DNA from: DATDPY01 sp964395765
Lineage (GTDB): Bacteria; Bacteroidota; Bacteroidia; Cytophagales; Cyclobacteriaceae
Length of the DNA stretch: 10,933 bases
NCBI GenBank assembly: GCA_964395765.1
Contig: CAYNCU010000150.1
Span: 1-10,933 of the forward strand
Direction of reading: 5' to 3'
Shown: one piece after another, positions 1 through 6,786 of the stretch
Layout: the number at the start of each line of letters is the position of its first letter
Numbering within the stretch: position 1 is the first letter of the stretch
Program-made: the position numbers and the translations under genes
The notes under the pieces: generated by a model
Told to the model about the DNA's origin: nothing
Database searches by the model: none
Seen by the model: the letters and a program-made list of their open reading frames with translations, nothing else

Positions 1-1
1 A

Positions 2-925
2 ACCAGGAATGTACCCGGAGTTATGGAAGCGGCCAATTATTATCATAACCTGACCGGCGATCATGGCTCTCTGAGCGGTATAGACTGGGAAGCCGGGGAT
101 GAGGATGTAAAGGATGCATTCGGCAATCTTGAGGTGGGCTATGATTTTATCAGCACCTTCGGCATAACCATGAAGGAAGGCAGGAATTTTTCGAGGGAAT
201 ATGCCGACGATAGGTCTGCTGTTATATTTAACGAGTCCGCTATTAAGCTCATGGGGCTGAAAGATCCAATAGGAAAAACCATCCGTCTGTGGGGAAAGGA
301 AAAACATATTATCGGGATAACCAGAGATTTTAATTTTGAATCCTTATTCAATAAAGTAAAACCATGCGTCATTCAACTGGTTCCGCAAGGATATAAAATA
401 GCCGTTAAGATCAAAAACGGAAAGGAACGGGAGGCCATTGCAGGGCTTACGAGGCTTTACCATAAATTCTATCCCGGGCTGGCCTTCGATTACCGCTTCG
501 TGGATGACGATTACCAGGCGCTTTATGTTTCCGAGAAAAGGATTTCCGTGATTGCTCAATATTTCTCACTGGTCGCCGTTATTATTTCTTCTCTTGGCCT
601 TTTCGGCCTGGCGGCCTTTACGGCTGAAAGGAGGATCAAGGAAATCGGGATTCGCAAGGTGTTGGGTTCCGGGGACTGGAATATTGTATTCCTGTTATCA
701 GGTGATTTCTCCAAAATGGTAATAGCCGCCATTATCGTTGCTGTTCCTTTAAGCTATTTTATTGCGAAAAGCTGGCTTGAAAATTTTGCTTACCGGATCG
801 ATATGAAGTGGTATTATTTTATTGGTGCGGCCATCATAACCCTGGTGGTCGCCTGGTCGGCAGTCGGGCTTCAAACCATTCATGCGGCAAGGACGAAACC
901 AGTGGACTGTCTCAAGAATGAATGA
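2..925 (+). CDS. FtsX/MacB-like ABC transporter permease, C-terminal part (cut by window start)
   Basis: This is the last 307 codons of an inner-membrane ABC permease of the FtsX/MacB type. The frame is open to the first base, so the ATG at 23 is probably internal; complete relatives have about 800-880 residues. The first ~180 visible residues are a periplasmic MacB-core-like region (GRNFSREYADD, then IGKTIRLWG and IIGITRDFNFESL). A C-terminal FtsX domain follows, with three membrane segments at roughly residues 186-206, 239-258 and 270-290. Between the first two lies the cytoplasmic coupling motif RRIKEIGIRKVLGS. The end closely resembles that of the next gene (WLENFAYRIDMKW here, WLEHFAYRVPMNW there), so the two are paralogues. 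The 18-base spacing to the next gene suggests one transcript. No ATPase gene is visible, and the substrate cannot be read from the sequence. Confidence 0.93.
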   Translation, partial: TRNVPGVMEAANYYHNLTGDHGSLSGIDWEAGDEDVKDAFGNLEVGYDFISTFGITMKEGRNFSREYADDRSAVIFNESAIKLMGLKDPIGKTIRLWGKEKHIIGITRDFNFESLFNKVKPCVIQLVPQGYKIAVKIKNGKEREAIAGLTRLYHKFYPGLAFDYRFVDDDYQALYVSEKRISVIAQYFSLVAVIISSLGLFGLAAFTAERRIKEIGIRKVLGSGDWNIVFLLSGDFSKMVIAAIIVAVPLSYFIAKSWLENFAYRIDMKWYYFIGAAIITLVVAWSAVGLQTIHAARTKPVDCLKNE

Positions 926-943
926 TTTTAAAAGTTTCCATTA

Positions 944-3571
944 ATGAAAAAAATCGGGATATACCCTCCCAAAGCGGCTCAGCATTTCCTCCGGTGGTTT
1001 CTGAGGGAAGAACTGGCAGAAGAAGTGGAGGGTGATCTGCGGGAACAGTTTTATCTGGAACTTGAGGAGATGAAGGCTTTCCGTGCGAAGCTAAATTACT
1101 GGTTCCAGGTAATCCGATACCTGCGATTGTTTGCAATCAAAAAAAAGTTTTCATTTTATCCACAACTAAAGCCTTCCGGTATGTATAAAAATTATATTAT
1201 TTATGCCATCCGCTACATTAACAAGCATAGATTTTATTCTATTCTTAATATTGCCGGCCTTACCATAGGTTTGACGTGCTCCCTGTTGATTTACCTTTAC
1301 GTTAATAACGAATTAAGCTATGACACCTTCAATAAAAAGTCAGGCAGGATTTACAGGCTGGTCACGGATCTGATCACACCTACTGAAACTATACATTCGG
1401 CCAGTACTTCCGGCCCCATGGCGCCTGCCTTGAAAGAGGAATTCCCGGAAGTACAGGAGGCGGTCCGGATTCATACCGGTAATTTCCTGTTACAATACAA
1501 GGATAAAAAATTCCAGGAAGACAACGCCATCTTTGCCGATGCCGGTTTCTTTAAGGTTTTTGATTATAAACTGATCGAAGGCAGTCCCGATGAAGTTTTA
1601 TCGGATCCATTTGACGTGGTCATGACGAAAGCGGCGGCTAAAAAATACTTCGGGAATGTGGATCCCGTCGGGAAAACCGTAAAAATAGAGAATCAGTTTG
1701 ATGCCACCGTGAAAGGGATCATAGAGGATGTTCCTGAAAATTCACAATTGAAATTCAACATTGTGGTGTCGCTGTCGACACTGGTTGAAAAAATATCCCC
1801 TCAACAATATCAAGACTGGGGAAATTTCCAATTCTTCACCTATTTATTATTGGCTAAAAACACCTCACCACTTTCACTGGAAGACAAGTTGCCCGGCTTT
1901 ATGGATGCTCATGCCGGACAGGTAATGAAGATGGATAATATGAAATACCATTTGGTCCTAGAGCCATTAACCGGTGTATATCTTCATTCAAGCAGGGGCG
2001 GTTTCGTAACTGGCAATATCATTAATGTTTATATTTTTTCCGTTATTGCGTTTTTGATTCTTGCGATCGCCGGATTCAATTTCATGAACCTTGCAACGGC
2101 GCGTGCTGTTGAAAGAGCGAAAGAAGTCGGAATAAGGAAAACGATCGGAGCGGCCCGCCATCAGTTGGGAATTCAGTTTTTAGTAGAAGCCGTTTTAATC
2201 AGCTTTATTGCCGTGATGCTGGCCTTATTGTTAAGCCAGTTGCTCCTGCCTCTTTTCAACCGGCTAGCGGGAAAGGACGTCGGCCGGAATATTTTTTCTT
2301 TTACCGGAATACTGTTATGGGCCCCGGTCATTGCACTGGTCATCGGTGTGCTGAGCGGAATATATCCTGCATTGATTATTTCAGGGTATAATCCTCTTTT
2401 GGTTCTCAAGGGATATGTATCCAGGTCCGACCGTGGCATTCTTTTCAGGAAAATATTTGTTGTGGCCCAGTTCGTTCTGTCCATGGCGTTGATTGCCGGA
2501 ACCCTGATTATCTACAGTCAGATGAGATTCATGAGAGACAAGGACCTGGGATTTATTAAGAACCAGATGCTGGTGATCGATTTCAGGAGGGATCCGAAAG
2601 TTGAATCCGAAATTGAAATGATCAAGCATAATCTTCTTTCGGACCCTTCGGTATTATCCGTCACAGCATCCTCCAGCGAACCCGGCAGGGACAATGCCGG
2701 TGCCTATACTGAGGTTGAAAACCCTTCAGGGGAAATGCAGGCGACCAATGTCGCGCTTTATTCGGTTGATTTTAATTTTATTCAACACTATAATATAAAA
2801 TTAGTGGCCGGACGGGCATTTTCAACCGAATTCCCAACCGATTCAACGCAGGCCTTAATTCTCAATGAGGCTGCGGTGTCCAGTCTCGGTTATACTAATC
2901 CTGAAGATATTATCGGGAAAAAATTCGATCAGTGGGGGAGAAGAGGTACGATTATCGGGGTGATTAAAAATTTTAACTATCAGTCTCTGGAGGAGAACGT
3001 TCAGCCTTTAAGTCTGCGGGTAAGGCCGGAAGACTGCCGGTATCTTTCCCTGAAGATCGATTCCCGGCAGATCAGCCAGACTGTCAGCCGGATAGAAGAT
3101 AAGTGGGATCAGCTGGTTCCATGGAGACCTTTTGAGTATTTTTTCCTGGATGATAATTTCAATAAGCAATATGGCAACGAGGCCAGGTTCGAACAACTAT
3201 TCACCACCTTTGCCGGGCTCGCCATATTTATTGCCTGCCTGGGATTACTGGGACTGACCACCTATTCGGTTGTCAGGCGAACCAAGGAAATCGGAATTCG
3301 TAAAGTGCTCGGGGCGACCGCGGGGAATATCCTTTATCTTCTTTCCCGTCATTATATCAGACTCATCATCATCGCATGCATCATTGCTGTCCCCCTGACA
3401 TGGTATTCCATGAAACTCTGGCTGGAACATTTTGCTTATCGTGTTCCGATGAATTGGTGGATTTTCCTCATTACAGGATTTTCGCTTGTCATCCTGTCCC
3501 TGATGACCATGAGTATTCAAACGTTAAAAGCCGCCATGACCAATCCTGTGAGGAGCCTGAGAACCGAATAA
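944..3571 (+). CDS. FtsX/MacB-like ABC transporter permease with N-terminal permease-prefix domain
   Basis: This is a complete 875-residue permease of the duplicated MacB-core plus FtsX architecture common in Bacteroidota. Residues ~1-75 form a soluble permease-prefix segment (PPKAAQHFLRWF, then EEVEGDLREQF). A first membrane helix lies at ~98-118 and is followed by a periplasmic MacB-core domain. The first FtsX domain begins near 362 and carries ERAKEVGIRKTIGA. A helix near 501-525 (FRKIFVVAQFVLSMALIAG) opens a second periplasmic domain. The last FtsX domain starts near 751 and carries RRTKEIGIRKVLGA. The protein should sit in the inner membrane and work with a separate ATPase; MacB/LolCDE relatives act mechanically on periplasmic or lipoprotein substrates, but the substrate here is unknown. 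The start at 944 is supported because the prefix motif begins within eight residues. There is no clear Shine-Dalgarno, as is usual in this phylum. Confidence 0.95.
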   Translation: MKKIGIYPPKAAQHFLRWFLREELAEEVEGDLREQFYLELEEMKAFRAKLNYWFQVIRYLRLFAIKKKFSFYPQLKPSGMYKNYIIYAIRYINKHRFYSILNIAGLTIGLTCSLLIYLYVNNELSYDTFNKKSGRIYRLVTDLITPTETIHSASTSGPMAPALKEEFPEVQEAVRIHTGNFLLQYKDKKFQEDNAIFADAGFFKVFDYKLIEGSPDEVLSDPFDVVMTKAAAKKYFGNVDPVGKTVKIENQFDATVKGIIEDVPENSQLKFNIVVSLSTLVEKISPQQYQDWGNFQFFTYLLLAKNTSPLSLEDKLPGFMDAHAGQVMKMDNMKYHLVLEPLTGVYLHSSRGGFVTGNIINVYIFSVIAFLILAIAGFNFMNLATARAVERAKEVGIRKTIGAARHQLGIQFLVEAVLISFIAVMLALLLSQLLLPLFNRLAGKDVGRNIFSFTGILLWAPVIALVIGVLSGIYPALIISGYNPLLVLKGYVSRSDRGILFRKIFVVAQFVLSMALIAGTLIIYSQMRFMRDKDLGFIKNQMLVIDFRRDPKVESEIEMIKHNLLSDPSVLSVTASSSEPGRDNAGAYTEVENPSGEMQATNVALYSVDFNFIQHYNIKLVAGRAFSTEFPTDSTQALILNEAAVSSLGYTNPEDIIGKKFDQWGRRGTIIGVIKNFNYQSLEENVQPLSLRVRPEDCRYLSLKIDSRQISQTVSRIEDKWDQLVPWRPFEYFFLDDNFNKQYGNEARFEQLFTTFAGLAIFIACLGLLGLTTYSVVRRTKEIGIRKVLGATAGNILYLLSRHYIRLIIIACIIAVPLTWYSMKLWLEHFAYRVPMNWWIFLITGFSLVILSLMTMSIQTLKAAMTNPVRSLRTE

Positions 3572-3619
3572 AGGGAAAATGAATTCGGAAACCGATTGAA
3601 GAATACGAGATCTGAATCG

Positions 3620-3748
3620 CCTCCAATCAACAATCGGCTATTCCTCCGGTTGCTGAAAGAAGAGCTCACAAAAGAGTTGCCGGGAGGCAACTTGCAAGAA
3701 CAATTTAGTTTAAAATTAGCAGAAAATCCATCTTCCGGGCAAAGATGA
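3620..3748 (+). pseudogene. Remnant of a third permease gene (prefix domain fragment)
   Basis: The frame reads PPINNRLFLRLLKEEL, then PGGNLQEQFSLKLAEN, before a TGA at 3746-3748. This matches the start of the preceding permease (PPKAAQHFLRWFLREEL, then EGDLREQFYLELEE) over about 36 residues with one single-residue gap each way. It lies in the same frame as the upstream permease and is open from directly after that gene's stop (3572). It has no in-frame ATG: the only nearby ATG (3579) is in another frame and stops after six codons. Nothing resembling the membrane or periplasmic parts follows. I infer the 5' scar of a third tandem permease gene lost by deletion. The alternative, a functional stand-alone mini-protein, is unlikely without a start codon. 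Confidence 0.72.
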
Positions 3749-3851
3749 ATTAATGTTTACAAGCCATTTCTTAATAGAGGAATATCATATTGTAAGATCA
3801 ACACATATCAATCCAATATTTATACTGAAGAGAGAATGAACCTTTGGAAAT

Positions 3852-4127
3852 CTACCTCTTTATTCTTTCCCTGTCAGGCTTACCATTATCCTTACCGAGG
3901 AGGTAGAACAGGCTGTCCCTGATATAAAAGTCCCAGCCTTCCCTGCAATTTTCAAAGCACTCTATGCCCGGGACGAGTCCCACATGCGCCATTTTTATTT
4001 TGATTGAATTTTTTTCGGGAGTGAATTCCCAAACCACGGTAGTGTCCTTCCATTCTTTTTTATCTTTCAACCAGGGCAAGTAGCAATCCGTAATTTTCCA
4101 AACAACTTTTTTGTTGATAATCAACAC
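3852..4127 (-). pseudogene. SRPBCC (AHSA1-like) domain protein, N-terminally truncated
   Basis: The 91-residue frame matches the C-terminal part of small Bacteroidota SRPBCC/AHSA1-like proteins. The family-typical run is KKVVWKITDCYLPWLKDKKEW, then a strand-rich stretch (TTVVWEFTPEKNSIKIKMAHVG), then GLVPGIECFENCREGW and the final helix (FYIRDSLFYLLGKDNGKP). Complete relatives have about 140-150 residues. The missing part is the N-terminal helix and first strands, including the usual WW-containing region. The frame can begin only at a GTG (4127-4125), already inside the conserved fold, and an in-frame TAA lies four codons upstream (4139-4137). I found no recognisable N-terminal half in any frame between 4128 and 4311, so this looks like a decaying gene rather than a short functional one. 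It sits beside another remnant. Confidence 0.68.
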
Positions 4128-4311
4128 GGTAATTCTTTAGTGACCAATGAAATCCGATATGCGGTTAAAAAAACACGAACTCGGCAAATGGAGTAAAGTA
4201 CCTGAGTCGCATCAAACCGGGTAAATTTATGATTGAATAACCTTTAAATTTACCATTTTTCTTTCAGGAAGATATTGAGTAAAATTATAAAATAATAAAC
4301 CGGTAATTTCT
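4128..4311. other. Intergenic stretch holding the eroded 5' part of the SRPBCC gene and the leader of the next gene
   Basis: The base composition is AT-rich. On the minus strand, where the first ~50 codons of the SRPBCC protein should lie, all frames are interrupted and none shows a convincing match; one frame ends at the TAA at 4139-4137. The right half must contain the promoter of the lipoprotein gene at 4312, but I see no clear match to the Bacteroidota -33/-7 pattern. Confidence 0.5.
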
Positions 4312-5331
4312 ATGAGAGCTTTTGTGTTTATTCTTTTAATTTCATTTACGATTTTATCTTGTACGGAAAACCAACGGGATTTTAGAAAAACGTCCTTGCC
4401 CCGGAACGGTCTGGCGGAAAACGGCTTAAAGGGGAATGTGAAAAGCATGGAACAGAAAATCTACCAGATCCGTCACGGAGCCGCCGGCAGCGATGCCATT
4501 CCGGACAGTCTTTCGGATGATTTTATCATTTCCTTCGACCGGCACGGCCATAAAACCAAAATGGAATACCCTGCCACCAAAGGAGACGTGAATCTGCAAT
4601 GGGAAAATCATTATGACAGAAATGGTAATTTAACAGAGCAGGATTGGTATCATTCCGACGGTAAGCTTATGTCGGGGGACAGGTATAATTATAATGACCG
4701 GGGGAAATTGGTTGAGGTAATCCATTTTAACAGTGAAAAACAGGGATGGATAACCAATTCGTATCAATATGATGCAAAAGGCAGAATGACTGAGATGAAG
4801 AATATCGGTTACAACAGGGGCAAGAAACAATTTTCCACCTATAATTACTTTTATGGCGCCAGCGGCAGACTGGATTCAATGCGTGAATATCATGGAGACA
4901 CTAACCGTTACTTAACCCATAAATATAGCTACAACAATGCCGGTCAAACGACCGAAGATATTCAATATAACGATAACGGCGAACCAGGCTTGAAAGTTGA
5001 AAGAAGTTACGATTCAGCCGGGAATATGCTGCAAATGAATCAATACAGGGGAGACAGTGTTTTATACAGCAAAGACATATATCATTACGATGATCATAAT
5101 GACCAGGTCGCCACGGAACATTATATACAGAATAAGATTATATCCTTTAAAAAAGAAGCAAACGGGAAGGCAAAAGGAGTTATCGACCGGGATCATTTGA
5201 ATGATGCGGTTTCATTTTCCTATGCTGACAAACTAAAGTTCGATGCCAATGGAAACTGGATAGAAAAAGATATTTTAGATCAGCGTGGAAGGACCAATTC
5301 AATAATTAAACGATCGATAGAATATTATTAA
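4312..5331 (+). CDS. Lipoprotein with ~26-residue YD/RHS-like repeats
   Basis: This is a 339-residue exported lipoprotein. The N-terminus is a short hydrophobic signal ending in the lipobox I-L-S-C, with lipidated Cys17, so it should be anchored in an envelope membrane. Residues ~75-320 form a regular repeat built on [YF]-[DN]-x-x-G-x-[LM], with units starting at about 75, 101, 127, 153, 181, 207, 233 and 259, and a further degenerate unit at 310 (FDANGNWIEK). Spacing is 26 residues in nearly every step. This resembles YD/RHS repeats, which form beta-strand shells or solenoids, but there is no RHS core-associated domain or toxin tip. It looks like a stand-alone beta-repeat surface protein; its function is unknown. 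The start is set by the signal peptide. The downstream lipoprotein gene lies 78 bases away in the same direction and may be cotranscribed. Confidence 0.88.
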   Translation: MRAFVFILLISFTILSCTENQRDFRKTSLPRNGLAENGLKGNVKSMEQKIYQIRHGAAGSDAIPDSLSDDFIISFDRHGHKTKMEYPATKGDVNLQWENHYDRNGNLTEQDWYHSDGKLMSGDRYNYNDRGKLVEVIHFNSEKQGWITNSYQYDAKGRMTEMKNIGYNRGKKQFSTYNYFYGASGRLDSMREYHGDTNRYLTHKYSYNNAGQTTEDIQYNDNGEPGLKVERSYDSAGNMLQMNQYRGDSVLYSKDIYHYDDHNDQVATEHYIQNKIISFKKEANGKAKGVIDRDHLNDAVSFSYADKLKFDANGNWIEKDILDQRGRTNSIIKRSIEYY

Positions 5332-5409
5332 AATTATTTTTATTAACCCTGATTAACATCAATTCTTTAATAGCCGCTTGGTATAAATCTCAATAATTAT
5401 CATTTTGAA

Positions 5410-6549
5410 ATGAAAAACAAATTCATGAAGAAATTATATCTTGTATATTCTTTAATCCTGTTACTTGTTTTAGCGGGCTGTTCAAAGCCGGAAAAGAAAA
5501 CTGAAATTTATGCGGCCGGATTCAAAACTATCCACCTGACTGACAATTCCCGTATTTACAAACCGGGAAGTGATGTTGCGGACCGCCTGCATTTCAGGCC
5601 CATCGACCTGGATGTCTGGTACCCGGCAACGACTGTAGGATCCGATTCGGCATTAACTTTCCGCGACCTGTTAAACTTGCTCATCTTACGGGTCGATATT
5701 TATACCGGAACTCCGGCAGCTCCCGGAACACTGGACCAGATCGCCGGTTACCTTTGCAACGGTTTCAAATGTTCCGATACCACGAAACTTCTGAATTTTA
5801 AATCGCAATCCTATGAAAATGCCCCGGCTGTGTCGGGTAAATTTCCGATGGTTGTATACCTGGCCAGTTATAACGGTATGTGTTATGAAAATTTCACCCT
5901 TTTTGAAAAACTGGCATCCCGGGGATATGTGGTTGCCTCTGTCAGTTCTATTGGAACTTATCCGGGAGACATGACCATGAAGAAGGCCGACCTGATGGCA
6001 CAAGTGGATGATGCTTTGTTTTCCATTCAGGCTTTGTCAGAAGATCCGTCGGTGGACACCTCCGATATAGGCCTTATAGGGTATAGCTGGGGCGGACTGG
6101 CGGGAGCGGTCATTGCCGGCAAAAGGCCCGGACTAAAATGCCTCATATCATGGGATGGTTCCGAATACCATCATTATGGTAATGATAGGAGTGAAGATTC
6201 CGATTTTAACCAGACCGCCAATGGCGAAGATTTTAAAAATATGACCCTTACTATTCCTTACCTGCGACTTGAAAGCTCTCCTGATAGTACAAGTACAAAA
6301 AAAGATTCCATTTATAATTTTTCGGCGCATGTAAGAAACAAATTGATCCTCAGAGTAGACTCAGCCGGTCATGAAGATTTTTGCTGCCTTGGCGATGTTG
6401 CCCGGTCATCGGGAGGTTGTGATTCTACCGGGACCTACAGCACTATTTTATCGCTGACCCTGGGATATATCGATAACAAGCAAAAGGGGGCAGATGAATT
6501 TTCGAATGTACTTAAAGATAACCTGGGGAAAACGGTAAAGGTGAAATAA
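5410..6549 (+). CDS. Lipoprotein alpha/beta hydrolase (PAF-acetylhydrolase / dienelactone hydrolase-like)
   Basis: This is a 379-residue predicted envelope lipoprotein esterase. The signal helix ends in L-A-G-C, with the lipidated Cys at 24. A second ATG at 5425 (residue 6) would give a more typical signal peptide (MKKLYLVYS) and an A-rich upstream stretch, so it may be the true start. The nucleophile elbow is G-Y-S-W-G with Ser226. Asp249 in ISWDGS and His321 in SAGHEDF are the likely triad partners. The Ser-to-Asp distance of 23 equals that of human plasma PAF-acetylhydrolase (Ser273/Asp296). Before the elbow, a strand plus oxyanion region (FPMVVYLASYNGMCYEN) and the helix-strand pair FEKLASRGYVVASVSS fit the fold. 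Several cysteines (116, 121, 244, 325, 326) are unusual and may form disulfides. The substrate is unknown; lipid-ester or lactone hydrolysis is a family-level guess. Confidence 0.87.
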   Translation: MKNKFMKKLYLVYSLILLLVLAGCSKPEKKTEIYAAGFKTIHLTDNSRIYKPGSDVADRLHFRPIDLDVWYPATTVGSDSALTFRDLLNLLILRVDIYTGTPAAPGTLDQIAGYLCNGFKCSDTTKLLNFKSQSYENAPAVSGKFPMVVYLASYNGMCYENFTLFEKLASRGYVVASVSSIGTYPGDMTMKKADLMAQVDDALFSIQALSEDPSVDTSDIGLIGYSWGGLAGAVIAGKRPGLKCLISWDGSEYHHYGNDRSEDSDFNQTANGEDFKNMTLTIPYLRLESSPDSTSTKKDSIYNFSAHVRNKLILRVDSAGHEDFCCLGDVARSSGGCDSTGTYSTILSLTLGYIDNKQKGADEFSNVLKDNLGKTVKVK

Positions 6550-6590
6550 GAGGAAATTAAGTGCGGGATGCATTGTAATTTTATCTTAAG

Positions 6591-6690
6591 NNNNNNNNNN
6601 NNNNNNNNNNNNNNNNNNNNNNNNNNNNNNNNNNNNNNNNNNNNNNNNNNNNNNNNNNNNNNNNNNNNNNNNNNNNNNNNNNNNNNNNNN
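6591..6690. other. Assembly gap (100 N)
   Basis: A run of exactly 100 unknown bases, the conventional placeholder for a scaffold gap of unknown length. It separates the end of the hydrolase gene from the end of the convergent M16 peptidase gene. Any terminators, small genes or repeats located here are lost. Confidence 0.98.
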
Positions 6691-6693
6691 GGG

Positions 6694-6716
6694 AATTGAT
6701 CATTCAGAGATCAATT
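6694..6716. repeat. Inverted repeat at the gap edge
   Basis: AATTGATC (6694-6701) and GATCAATT (6709-6716) are perfect 8-base inverted copies around a 7-base loop. The element sits three bases from the gap and between convergent genes, where a shared terminator is expected. The stem is AT-rich and no T-run follows on either readable side, so a terminator role is only weakly supported. Confidence 0.4.
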
Positions 6717-6786
6717 AATAATGGATTTGGTTACTCTTATCCGTCAGACCGCTGATAGAAAATGGCTGTACTTATAATAATGTATA

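Noticed and set aside
2173..2484. Open minus-strand frame inside the permease gene
   Set aside because: It overlaps conserved FtsX membrane segments on the other strand and looks like a chance shadow.
5380..5409. Possible Bacteroidota promoter before the hydrolase (TTG ... TATCATTTTG)
   Set aside because: The -7-like element has the wrong internal spacing and ends three bases before the ATG at 5410, leaving no room for transcription to start upstream of that codon.
6721..6777. 18-codon open frame (starts MDLVTLIRQTADRK) beside the gap
   Set aside because: It is very short, matches no family I know, and has an in-frame stop shortly upstream. It could be the tail of something lost in the gap, but nothing supports it.
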